A stretch of 10,246 bases of DNA, from positions 1 to 10,246 of the forward strand of contig JAFGDX010000249.1 of the NCBI GenBank assembly GCA_016931875.1, given 5' to 3'. The notes beneath the pieces were generated by a model. The model did no database searches. It was not told the origin of the DNA and saw nothing but the letters and a program-made list of their open reading frames with translations. The position numbers and the translations under genes were made by a program. How positions within the stretch are numbered: position 1 is the first letter of the stretch; every line of letters begins with the position of its first letter. This document shows positions 1-6,887 of the stretch, piece after piece. The stretch comes from Prolixibacteraceae bacterium. GTDB lineage: Bacteria > Bacteroidota > Bacteroidia > Bacteroidales > Prolixibacteraceae.

Positions 1-55
1 ATCAATTTTAAATTGAAAACCGGGGGCAGTTTTTGTTCCGCTTTTCAGAAACAGA

Positions 56-74
56 AACAGAAAACAAAAAACAA
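56..74 (+). promoter_or_regulatory. A-rich leader upstream of the ABC ATPase start
   Basis: This adenine-rich 19-base stretch ends 9 bases before the ATG at 84 and is repeated exactly at 3578-3596, just before the adaptor gene. There is no Shine-Dalgarno-like sequence in front of the ATG. A-rich, SD-poor leaders are known to be favoured for translation initiation in Bacteroidota, so I read it as a ribosome-loading leader. The rest of 1-83 shows no convincing gene or promoter. Confidence 0.4.
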
Positions 75-83
75 TTTAAAGCC

Positions 84-809
84 ATGATTAGTCTAAGTAA
101 TCTGCACAAGTCGTATGTAACCGGAAGCAACGCGTTGCATGTGTTAAAAGGAATCGATTTGGAAATCAAACAGGGAGAGTTTGTTTCCATTATGGGTTCA
201 TCGGGCTCGGGTAAATCAACCCTGCTGAACATCCTCGGAATTTTAGACAACTACGATGAGGGGGCGTATCATCTGAACGGGCAACTGGTAAGAAATATGA
301 GTGAAAAACAGGCCGCACGGCTCAGAAACGAAATGGTAGGTTTTGTATTCCAGTCGTTTAACCTCATTTCGTTTAAAAATGCCATGGAAAATGTGGCCCT
401 TCCCTTATATTACCAGGGAGTGAATCGCAAAAAAAGAAACAAAATTGCGCTGGAATACCTCGACAAATTAGGTTTGCTTCCGTGGGCCGAGCACATGCCC
501 AATGAACTTTCTGGCGGACAAAAACAGAGGGTAGCCATTGCTCGCTCGTTAATTTCGCAACCCAAAATTATTTTTGCCGATGAACCTACAGGAGCCCTGG
601 ACTCAAGTACTTCGTATGAAGTGATGGATATTCTGAAAGATATCAACCGCGATGGAATTACCGTGATTTTGGTAACACACGAGCATGATATTGCGGCCAT
701 GACACAAAAAATAATTCGCCTGAAAGACGGAATTATTTCTGAAATCATAAAAAACGGCGATTTAAAACATTTCCAGAATCAATATTCAAAAGAACTGGAA
801 ACAGCCTGA
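84..809 (+). CDS. ABC transporter ATP-binding protein (MacB/LolD-type)
   Basis: Cytoplasmic ATPase subunit, 241 residues, that would power the two permeases encoded next. All nucleotide-binding motifs are intact: Walker A GSSGSGKST (38-46), Q-loop Gln90, signature LSGGQ (142-146), Walker B IIFADE (162-167) with catalytic Glu167, D-loop ALD (171-173) and switch His199. The wording around the motifs (MGSSGSGKSTLLN, FQSFNL, ADEPTGALDS) is that of the MacB/LolD/FtsE-like family (Pfam ABC_tran), and the length is normal for a stand-alone subunit. The frame stays open upstream to a TTG at 33, but the extra 17 residues are low-complexity. The ATG at 84 gives the usual family N-terminus with the A-loop region, so I chose it. 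It is first of a five-gene export array and 88 bases separate it from the first permease. The transported substrate is not known. Confidence 0.95.
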   Translation: MISLSNLHKSYVTGSNALHVLKGIDLEIKQGEFVSIMGSSGSGKSTLLNILGILDNYDEGAYHLNGQLVRNMSEKQAARLRNEMVGFVFQSFNLISFKNAMENVALPLYYQGVNRKKRNKIALEYLDKLGLLPWAEHMPNELSGGQKQRVAIARSLISQPKIIFADEPTGALDSSTSYEVMDILKDINRDGITVILVTHEHDIAAMTQKIIRLKDGIISEIIKNGDLKHFQNQYSKELETA

Positions 810-815
810 AAAAAG

Positions 816-844
816 TTGGCAGTCTCAGTTTGACAGTCACCGTT
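816..844. repeat. Short CAGT-rich imperfect repeat in the gap
   Basis: Within the 88-base gap after the ATPase gene, the tetramer CAGT occurs three times in 18 bases (820-823, 826-829, 834-837), followed by a degenerate copy (CGTT at 841). The spacing of 6 and 8 bases gives an imperfect period of about seven. It is not coding and has no terminator-like T-run. A small hairpin (TCTGT 847-851 with ACAGA 856-860, loop AAAA) follows directly. It may be a fragment of a dispersed intergenic repeat, but only one copy is visible here. Confidence 0.35.
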
Positions 845-897
845 ATTCTGTAAAAACAGACGAAGTTTCAACATTAAACTTTTAACACTAAACAAAA

Positions 898-2160
898 ATG
901 TTTGATATCGATAAATGGCAGGAAATACTTGCCACCATCAAAAAAAATAAAATGCGCACCTTTCTCACGGGATTCAGTGTTGCCTGGGGCATTTTTATGC
1001 TGATGATTTTGCTGGGATCGGGAAACGGCCTGAGTAACGGAGTTTCCGAAAATTTTCAACGCGATGCCATAAATGCCATGTGGCTGTGGAGCGGACGAAC
1101 CAGCATTGCACACCAGGGGCTGAAGGAAGGAAGGGAAATTCGCCTCACCAACAGCGACTACGAAATTATAAAAGACCTGCCGGGTATTGAATACACCTCC
1201 GGAAGATATTACATCAGTGGAAATACCTTTTCATACGGAAATGAATATGGCGAATATACTGCCATTACCTGTCACCCCGATTTAAAAGATGTGGAATCGA
1301 TTGAAGTGATTGAAGGCCGTTTTATCAATCCGGTTGATATTAAACAAACACGCAAATCGGTTGTACTGGGAAAAGATATTTACGATGCGCTTTTTAAAGA
1401 CAAGGAAGCGATTGGAGAATATGTACGCATCAACAACATTCCGTTTAAGGTAGTTGGCATTTGCAAGGAAGGAGGCGGCACCCGGCACAGAAATGCATAT
1501 TTGCCCGTAACCACCGGCCAAAAAGTTTTTAACGGCTCCAACCGGCTGCACAATTTCGCATTAACCGTTGATGCTGCAACCATCGAAGAAAGCCAGGCCA
1601 TTGAAACCCGCGTTAGGGAAACCCTGGCCCGGAAACACAAATTTGATTCAACCGATGAATCGGCGCTCGGCTCCTACAATAAACTTGAAGACGTGATTCA
1701 GACCATGAAAATATTTCAGGCTATTAAAATATTTATCTGGATAATCGGGATTGGAACTTTGATTGCCGGTGTGGCCGGAGTAAGCAATATTATGCTGATA
1801 GTAGTAAAAGAACGAACCAAGGAAATTGGCATCCGCAAAGCCATTGGCGCAAGCCCGGGTTCTGTGGTCGGGCTCATTTTGCTCGAATCAATTCTAATAA
1901 CCACCATTGCCGGTTACATTGGCCTGGTTTTGGGCACCGGACTTATGGAAGGCGTTAACTTTTTTGTTGAACAGCAATATGCGGCATCGGCAGCCACCAA
2001 TGGCGGAAACGGCGACACATTGTTCCGCAATCCTACAGTAAATCTCAATGTAGCCGCCGCTGCCACCATGTTACTGATTTTTGCAGGAACACTGGCCGGT
2101 TTTATCCCGGCCAAACGGGCTTCCCGAATCAAACCCATCGAAGCGTTGCGCGATGAATAG
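898..2160 (+). CDS. ABC transporter permease 1 (MacB_PCD/FtsX family)
   Basis: Inner-membrane subunit of 420 residues, with the four-helix layout of MacB-type permeases. TM1 lies at about 21-41, followed by a large periplasmic domain (MacB_PCD, roughly 45-270), then TM2 (278-303), TM3 (322-349) and TM4 (386-406). The cytoplasmic loop KERTKEIG (304-311) followed by RKAIGASP is the characteristic ATPase-coupling segment of FtsX-domain permeases, and the C-terminus closes with the family's IKPIEALRDE. Unlike canonical MacB (about 650 residues) it carries no fused ATPase, which is supplied by the gene before it. The next gene is a clear paralogue with the same start (MFDxDxW) and end, so the two probably form a heterodimer. 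The loop before TM4 is longer than in the paralogue and rich in Ala/Gly/Asn (around AASAATNGGNG). MacB-type proteins work as mechanotransmitters that drive periplasmic substrates through TolC. The substrate is not inferable. Confidence 0.93.
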   Translation: MFDIDKWQEILATIKKNKMRTFLTGFSVAWGIFMLMILLGSGNGLSNGVSENFQRDAINAMWLWSGRTSIAHQGLKEGREIRLTNSDYEIIKDLPGIEYTSGRYYISGNTFSYGNEYGEYTAITCHPDLKDVESIEVIEGRFINPVDIKQTRKSVVLGKDIYDALFKDKEAIGEYVRINNIPFKVVGICKEGGGTRHRNAYLPVTTGQKVFNGSNRLHNFALTVDAATIEESQAIETRVRETLARKHKFDSTDESALGSYNKLEDVIQTMKIFQAIKIFIWIIGIGTLIAGVAGVSNIMLIVVKERTKEIGIRKAIGASPGSVVGLILLESILITTIAGYIGLVLGTGLMEGVNFFVEQQYAASAATNGGNGDTLFRNPTVNLNVAAAATMLLIFAGTLAGFIPAKRASRIKPIEALRDE

Positions 2161-2224
2161 GAAAGTGCCATACAAAAAATGCAATAAAATGAAAACAATA
2201 ATCATTATCGAATCAAATAATAAC

Positions 2225-2251
2225 CCCTCCGCTGGAGGGTCAAGGGGGAGG
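2225..2251 (+). promoter_or_regulatory. C/G-rich hairpin with SD-like segment before permease 2
   Basis: CCCTCC (2225-2230), loop GCT, and GGAGGG (2234-2239) form a perfect 6-bp stem. A second GGAGG (2247-2251) lies 7 bases before the ATG at 2259, at good Shine-Dalgarno spacing, and could pair with the same CCTCC arm (2226-2230). The two pairings exclude each other, so the strand could hide or expose the SD-like segment. This sequence is far richer in G and C than the other leaders here. Whether it regulates translation or is just a dispersed intergenic repeat is open. Confidence 0.45.
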
Positions 2252-2258
2252 CTTTACT

Positions 2259-3527
2259 ATGTTTGACTTAGATCTTTGGAAAGAAATATTAAGCGCCCTG
2301 AAAAAAAACCGGATGCGAAGTTTTATGACGGCCTTTGGCGTATTTTGGGGAATTTTTATGCTGATTATTATGTCGGGGGCCGGCAAAGCTTTGGAAAACG
2401 GAATCATGGACGGAATCAAAGCATTTGCTTCCAACTCTGCATTCTTCTGGACAGAACCTACAAGCAAACCCTACCAAGGTTTTCAGCGGGGAAGAAGGTG
2501 GGATTACAAAAATACCGACATTGAATACATCAAAGCCAATGTGAACAATATCGAGTATTTATCACCCAAACTTTTCGGGCCCAATTCCTACAGCGGAGAC
2601 AATACCATCCGCGGGAAAAAAACCGGGGCATTCAATATTTCGGGCGATTATCCCGAATTTTTTGAAATCGACTCCTGGACTGTTGTGAAAGGTCGTTTGC
2701 TCAATCAAATTGACATTTTACAGAAACGCAAAGTTTGTATCATCGGTGAAAGAGTTGCAGAAGTAATGTTCGACAAAGACGAAGACCCCATTGGCGAGTA
2801 CCTGAAAATTAATGGCGTATACTACCAGGTGGTTGGAGTAGTTCACCCTGAAACCCGTGTTAATTTTAACGGGAACCGGAAAGAAGAAAACATCATGATT
2901 CCGTTTACCACCATGCAGCAAACCTATAACTACGGAGATGTGGTTCACTTCTTTTCCGTTACCTCTGTGCCGGGAGTTCCGGTAAGCCAGATTGAAACCC
3001 GGTTAAAAGAACTGTTAAAGGAACGGCACCATATTGCCCCCGACGACATTCAGGCCATTGGATCATTCAACATTGAAGTGGAATGGGTAAAATACATGGG
3101 TTTGTTTAACGGAATTCAGATTCTTACCTGGATAGTGGGCATAGGTACATTGTTTGCCGGAATTATTGGCGTGAGTAACATTATGCTTGTAATTATAAAA
3201 GAACGCACCCAGGAAATTGGTATTCAGAGAGCCATTGGGGCTACCCCCGCAAAAGTAATAATGCACATTGTTGCTGAAAGTGTTTTCCTTACGGTAATTG
3301 CCGGCTACATCGGCCTGGCACTGGGTGTTGGAATTCTTGAGTTGCTAAATATGGCACTCGAATCGGGTGGCGATGAAATTTTCTTCCGTCGTCCTGAAAT
3401 CAGCTTTAAAATGGCCATTTCAGCCTTAACCGTATTGATTTTTTCCGGAATTGGAGCAGGAATGATTCCGGCCCGGCGTGCTGTAAAAATCAAACCCATT
3501 GATGCACTCCGCGATGAAGGAATTTAA
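2259..3527 (+). CDS. ABC transporter permease 2 (MacB_PCD/FtsX family)
   Basis: Second inner-membrane permease subunit, 422 residues, paralogous to the one just upstream. Both share the amphipathic start (MFDLDLWKEI, then KKNRMRSFMT), TM1 around 21-43, a periplasmic MacB_PCD region of about 220 residues, TM2 near 288-313, the coupling segment KERTQEIG (314-321) with QRAIGATP, TM3 near 332-358, TM4 near 388-408, and the ending IKPIDALRDE plus GI. Its periplasmic domain has diverged much more than the membrane parts, as expected if two copies specialised as halves of a heterodimer. The ATG at 2259 follows a GGAGG by 7 bases and aligns exactly with the paralogue's start. The 98-base gap before it holds the hairpin described separately. 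It presumably acts with the ATPase at 84-809, the adaptor and the TolC-like channel. The substrate is unknown. Confidence 0.93.
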   Translation: MFDLDLWKEILSALKKNRMRSFMTAFGVFWGIFMLIIMSGAGKALENGIMDGIKAFASNSAFFWTEPTSKPYQGFQRGRRWDYKNTDIEYIKANVNNIEYLSPKLFGPNSYSGDNTIRGKKTGAFNISGDYPEFFEIDSWTVVKGRLLNQIDILQKRKVCIIGERVAEVMFDKDEDPIGEYLKINGVYYQVVGVVHPETRVNFNGNRKEENIMIPFTTMQQTYNYGDVVHFFSVTSVPGVPVSQIETRLKELLKERHHIAPDDIQAIGSFNIEVEWVKYMGLFNGIQILTWIVGIGTLFAGIIGVSNIMLVIIKERTQEIGIQRAIGATPAKVIMHIVAESVFLTVIAGYIGLALGVGILELLNMALESGGDEIFFRRPEISFKMAISALTVLIFSGIGAGMIPARRAVKIKPIDALRDEGI

Positions 3528-3577
3528 GCAAAAACGCTGGAATAAATTGAACAATAAATCAAGTAAAACAAAAAAAT

Positions 3578-3596
3578 AACAGAAAACAAAAAACAA
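3578..3596 (+). promoter_or_regulatory. A-rich leader upstream of the adaptor start
   Basis: Exact 19-base copy of the leader at 56-74, ending 6 bases before the adaptor ATG at 3603. A shorter match of 13 bases (AAACAAAAAACAA) occurs at 4769-4781 before the TolC-family gene, so three of the five genes in the array share a similar initiation region. The whole gap from 3528 to 3602 is strongly A-rich and shows neither a terminator nor a recognisable promoter. I infer a translation-enhancing leader. Confidence 0.4.
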
Positions 3597-3602
3597 AACG
3601 TC

Positions 3603-4730
3603 ATGAAAAAAGTATTCAGAATTTTAGGAGTTGTAATATTAATTGCTGCATTTGGCGGCACATTATTTTTTCTTTACAACAAATCAAAAAAGAAACCTGA
3701 TTTTTTTGAAACGAAAAATCCGTTTATCAGCAATGTGGTTATGAAAACCGTTGCCACGGGCTCGGTGGTACCGCGAAAAGAAATTGAAATCAAACCACAG
3801 GTTTCAGGAATCATCGACGAACTTTATGTGGAAGCAGGCGACCGCATTCAGAAAGGACAAACCATTGCCCGGATAAAAATTATCCCCGACATGGTAACCT
3901 TAAACGCAGCCGAAACACGCTTGAACCGCGCAAAAATTAATTATGAAGATGCGCAGGTTGACTACGACCGGCAGCAAAAACTTTTTGATAAAAATGTCAT
4001 TTCCTACGAAGAGTTTAAAAACTCGAAAGTAAACTACGATTCTTCAAAAGAAGAATTATCGGCAGCCGAAAACAATCTCGAATTAATTAAAAATGGTGTA
4101 ACAAAAAAGGCACAAAGCGCTACTAATACACTGGTTCGTTCAACCATCGACGGGATGGTGCTGGATGTTCCGGTGGAAGTTGGAAACTCCGTAATTCAGG
4201 CCAACACCTTTAATGATGGGACAACCATTGCAGCCGTTGCCGATATGGGCGACATCGTTTTTGAAGGAAAAGTAGACGAAACCGAAGTGGGAAAAATTAA
4301 GGAAGGAATGCCCATTGAACTGGAGATTGGTGCCATCGACAAGGAAAAATTTGATGCTATTCTGGAATACATTTCACCCAAAGGGGTGGAAGAAAACGGA
4401 GCTATTCAGTTTGAAATCAAAGCCAATGTTCAGCTTAAGGAAGGACAATTTATCCGCGCCGGTTACAGTGCAAATGCCAACATTGTTCTCGACAGGAAAG
4501 ACAGTGTTCTGGTGATTCCGGAGGGAATGCTGAAATTTGAAAACGACTCGTCGTTTGTGGAAGTTCTGACCAGCGCCGAAGAACAGCAGTTTGAAAAACG
4601 ATATGTAAAAACCGGTCTTTCTGACGGCATAAACATTGAAATTACAGAAGGACTAAAACAGGATGATAAAGTGAAAGGTGAAAAAACAGATCCGAAAAAA
4701 ACCGGTGAAGAACAAACCACACAAGGTTAA
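3603..4730 (+). CDS. Efflux periplasmic adaptor subunit (HlyD/MacA-type)
   Basis: Membrane-fusion protein of 375 residues that would bridge the inner-membrane permeases to the outer-membrane channel. Residues 1-27 are a signal anchor (MKK, then a hydrophobic stretch about 5-25) with no lipobox cysteine, so it probably stays tethered to the inner membrane. The first half of the lipoyl/barrel-sandwich domain is at about 56-92 (VSG, YVEAGDRIQKGQ). An alpha-helical hairpin, probably coiled coil, spans about 100-165. The second lipoyl half (STIDGMV, VEVGNSV) is at about 178-200, then beta-barrel and membrane-proximal parts. The tail after about 355 is charged and low-complexity (KGEKTDPKK, GEEQTTQG). 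Length and order match the MacA/HlyD_D23 group. It lies 75 bases after permease 2 and 57 before the TolC-family gene, which supports one export machine. Confidence 0.92.
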   Translation: MKKVFRILGVVILIAAFGGTLFFLYNKSKKKPDFFETKNPFISNVVMKTVATGSVVPRKEIEIKPQVSGIIDELYVEAGDRIQKGQTIARIKIIPDMVTLNAAETRLNRAKINYEDAQVDYDRQQKLFDKNVISYEEFKNSKVNYDSSKEELSAAENNLELIKNGVTKKAQSATNTLVRSTIDGMVLDVPVEVGNSVIQANTFNDGTTIAAVADMGDIVFEGKVDETEVGKIKEGMPIELEIGAIDKEKFDAILEYISPKGVEENGAIQFEIKANVQLKEGQFIRAGYSANANIVLDRKDSVLVIPEGMLKFENDSSFVEVLTSAEEQQFEKRYVKTGLSDGINIEITEGLKQDDKVKGEKTDPKKTGEEQTTQG

Positions 4731-4755
4731 TTTAGGGTTTTCATTCAGCTTTACG

Positions 4756-4763
4756 TAAATTCG
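4756..4763 (+). promoter_or_regulatory. Weak candidate internal promoter before the TolC-family gene
   Basis: TAAATTCG here differs by one base from the Bacteroidota -7 consensus TAnnTTTG and lies 24 bases before the ATG at 4788. A TTTA at 4731-4734, 21 bases upstream, is a poor match to the -33 TTTG. It could give the channel gene independent transcription, but in such AT-rich sequence a chance match is likely. Confidence 0.2.
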
Positions 4764-4787
4764 CTTTTAAACAAAAAACAACATACA

Positions 4788-6122
4788 ATGAAGAATCTTT
4801 TTGTCTTATTTTCAGGAATATTATTAAGTTTCGGGAACATTGCTTTTGCCCAGGAATCATGGTCGTTGCAAAAATGTATCGATTATGCCCTGGAAAACAA
4901 CATTCAAATTCAGCAACAGGCATTAAACACCGAATACTATCAAAACCAGGTCAGCCAGGCAAAATCAAACCGCTTGCCCAATCTGAATGCCGGATTGTCA
5001 AACAACTTTAACTTTGGCCGTTCTCTGGGTTACGACAACACCTACCGAAATGTAAACTCATCGCAGTACAACGGGTATTTATCATCCGACTTTACCATTT
5101 GGAACGGGTTTACACTACAAAATACAATTGAGCAGTACGAGCTTGATTTACAGGCAACCATGCAGGATTTCCAGAAAGCCAAAGACGATTTGGTGCTCAA
5201 TATTGCCGCTTCCTACCTCGAAATTCTTTTTGCCGAAGAACTGGTTGAAGTTTCCAATGCCCAGATTGAAGTTACCCAACAGCAGATAAACCGCACACAG
5301 CAATTGGTTGATGCCGGAAGCCTGGCCCGTGGCGCATTGCTCGAAATTGAAGCACAACTGGCACAGGAGGAGCTCACGCTGGTAAACCGCCAGAACAGCG
5401 TACAACTGGCTTATCTCACACTTTATCAGCTACTTGAATTGCCCATGTCGGAAAGTTTTCAGGTGCTGGTACCCAAACTTCCCGAAATAAAAGCCAATGT
5501 AACCATGGCCAATTCGTACGATGTTTTTAAAAATGCCATCAACGTTCGCCCCGAAATAAAAGCCGCCCAGCTGCGTGTTGAAAGTGCCCGCCGGCAACTG
5601 GATATTGCCAAAGGAAACCGCTATCCGTCGTTAAGTTTCGGGGCCAATTACTACAATCTGTACAACGACAAATATACCGACCTGAACGGCGATGATATTA
5701 GTTTTGCAGATCAGCTAAAAAACAACAAACGGTATTCCATGGGTTTCACACTGAATGTTCCGATTTTTAACAAATTTCAGGTGAAAAACAGTATTTCGAA
5801 TGCCCAGCTTCAGATTGCTGACTTTGAATACCGCCTGCAATCGGCCCGAAACGTTTTGCGCAAAGACATTGAACAGGCCTACACCAATGCACTGGCAGCC
5901 TTAAATCGGTATATTTCGAGTGAGAAAGCAGTAAAATCAACGGAAGAAGCGTTCCGCTACACCGAAGAAAAATTCAATGTTGGAATGGTAAATTCGGTGG
6001 AATACAACCAAAGCAAGAACAATCTCACAATTGCTCAGTCGGAATTGCTGCAGGCCCGTTACGAATACATTTTCAGAACCAAAATTCTCGATTTTTATAA
6101 CGGCATTCCTATCGAATTATAA
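4788..6122 (+). CDS. TolC-family outer membrane efflux protein
   Basis: Outer-membrane channel of the exporter, 444 residues, a normal length for the family. A cleavable signal peptide is clear: MKN, hydrophobic core about 4-20, and a likely signal peptidase I site AFA|QES after residue 21. The mature protein shows the two internal OEP repeats of TolC. The first half has long helices and a barrel-strand region around FTIWNGF (102-108). The second half repeats this with NVPIFNKF (323-330). Both are followed by Gln/Ala/Glu-rich helices typical of the periplasmic alpha-barrel, and there is no lipidation cysteine. The ATG at 4788 is the first that gives the signal peptide, and it follows an A-rich leader. 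It is last in the array, and a strong terminator lies 63 bases after its stop. The trimeric channel would dock with the adaptor encoded just before. Confidence 0.94.
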   Translation: MKNLFVLFSGILLSFGNIAFAQESWSLQKCIDYALENNIQIQQQALNTEYYQNQVSQAKSNRLPNLNAGLSNNFNFGRSLGYDNTYRNVNSSQYNGYLSSDFTIWNGFTLQNTIEQYELDLQATMQDFQKAKDDLVLNIAASYLEILFAEELVEVSNAQIEVTQQQINRTQQLVDAGSLARGALLEIEAQLAQEELTLVNRQNSVQLAYLTLYQLLELPMSESFQVLVPKLPEIKANVTMANSYDVFKNAINVRPEIKAAQLRVESARRQLDIAKGNRYPSLSFGANYYNLYNDKYTDLNGDDISFADQLKNNKRYSMGFTLNVPIFNKFQVKNSISNAQLQIADFEYRLQSARNVLRKDIEQAYTNALAALNRYISSEKAVKSTEEAFRYTEEKFNVGMVNSVEYNQSKNNLTIAQSELLQARYEYIFRTKILDFYNGIPIEL

Positions 6123-6185
6123 TATTCTTTGATGGTTAGGAAAAACATTTTCCATCAACTATCGTGCTTGAACATTGTTTTTTGT

Positions 6186-6214
6186 GCCCTGATGGTAAAC
6201 ATCAGGGCTTTTTT
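6186..6214 (+). terminator. Intrinsic terminator ending the efflux array
   Basis: GCCCTGATG (6186-6194) and CATCAGGGC (6200-6208) form a perfect 9-bp stem with loop GTAAA, followed at once by six T (6209-6214). This is a textbook rho-independent terminator and marks the end of the five-gene array. A weaker hairpin (GGAAAA 6139-6144 with TTTTCC 6148-6153) precedes it in the same gap. Confidence 0.9.
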
Positions 6215-6256
6215 AATATTGATAGAATAACCTGTCTTTTAAAATTTATAATTCAT

Positions 6257-6264
6257 TATTTTTG
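6257..6264 (+). promoter_or_regulatory. Candidate -7 promoter box (TAnnTTTG) for the sigma gene
   Basis: TATTTTTG fits the Bacteroidota housekeeping -7 consensus TAnnTTTG exactly. It lies after the efflux terminator and 19 bases before the TTG start at 6284, so transcription would begin around 6269-6272 with a leader of only about 12-15 bases. No good -33 TTTG is visible at the expected distance (about 6233-6238 reads TGTCTT-like), which lowers confidence. Confidence 0.45.
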
Positions 6265-6283
6265 ACCTCTAAACCTTTCTGCC

Positions 6284-6850
6284 TTGGATGAAACTTTTCT
6301 CATAAACGGAATCAAAACCCAAAATAAAATTGTTTTTGATTTTATTTTTCACTATTACTACAGTGGTTTATGCGCGTTTGCCGAGAAAATAACCGGAAAC
6401 ACAGACACAGCTGAAGACATTGTGCAGGATCTGTTTGTAACCCTTTGGATAAAAAATGAGCAGATAGCAATTTCATCTTCATTAAAAAATTATCTTTTTA
6501 CTTCGGTGAAAAACCGTTCCCTCGATTTTTTGAAACATGAAAAAACAAAAGCGAAACGGCTCAATGTTTTAGATGAGTCGGCAGAACTACCTGAAAATTT
6601 ATCCTCTCTTTGGTTTGCCGAGTCAGAATTAACCAAAGTAATTGAAGCATGTTTGAAAAAACTCCCGCCCCGGTGCAGGGAAATTTTTGTAATGAGCCGG
6701 TTTGAAGGATTAAAAAACCAGGAAATTGCAGACAAGCTTGGCATTTCAAAACGAACGGTTGAACTTCAGATTAGTAATGCACTAAAAAGTTTACGCTGCA
6801 ACCTAACCCCGTATCTGCCTCTTGTATTACTTAGTCTTTTACTAAAATAA
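6284..6850 (+). CDS. ECF-type RNA polymerase sigma-70 factor (Bacteroidota expansion family)
   Basis: Sigma factor of 188 residues that would direct RNA polymerase to the promoter of a surface-transport operon. Region 2 is seen at about 23-90, with AEDIVQDLFVTLW at 43-55 for core binding. Region 4 is at about 122-171, with LPPRCREIF (127-135) and a helix-turn-helix EIADKLGISKRTVE (147-160). No region 3 lies between them, as expected for ECF factors. The C-terminus is a hydrophobic tail (LTPYLPLVLLSLLLK), often seen in this group, which resembles TIGR02985. The frame has no ATG before Met137. The only reasonable start is TTG at 6284, since the upstream stop is at 6263-6265. An ATG at 6288 is in another frame and meets a stop after five codons. 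The FecR gene follows after 82 bases, the usual sigma/anti-sigma order. TTG is uncommon, so the exact start is less sure than the gene. Confidence 0.92.
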   Translation: MDETFLINGIKTQNKIVFDFIFHYYYSGLCAFAEKITGNTDTAEDIVQDLFVTLWIKNEQIAISSSLKNYLFTSVKNRSLDFLKHEKTKAKRLNVLDESAELPENLSSLWFAESELTKVIEACLKKLPPRCREIFVMSRFEGLKNQEIADKLGISKRTVELQISNALKSLRCNLTPYLPLVLLSLLLK

Positions 6851-6887
6851 ATTTAACACCGGCTATGTGTTTTTGATTTCTTAAACG

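Noticed and set aside
29..36. Possible promoter box around GTTTTTGT before the ATPase
   Set aside because: It lacks the TA of the TAnnTTTG consensus, so there is no good support; the array's promoter may be left of the window.
33..83. Upstream extension of the ATPase to TTG at 33 (17 more residues)
   Set aside because: The added residues are a low-complexity translation of an A-rich leader, and the ATG at 84 gives the normal family N-terminus.
410..748. 112-codon open frame on the minus strand
   Set aside because: It lies wholly inside the ATPase gene, opposite its conserved motifs, and has no recognisable domain; it is a shadow frame.
898..3527. The two tandem permease genes as a DNA-level repeat or assembly duplication
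   Set aside because: Their periplasmic domains differ strongly and only protein-level similarity remains, so this is an old gene duplication and not a sequence artefact.
6288..6305. ATG at 6288 as the start of the sigma gene
   Set aside because: It is in a different frame from the sigma domains and reaches a stop after five codons.
6868..6874. Possible TTTG promoter element between the sigma and FecR genes
   Set aside because: The TA is too far from the TTTG to fit TAnnTTTG; co-transcription with the sigma gene is simpler.
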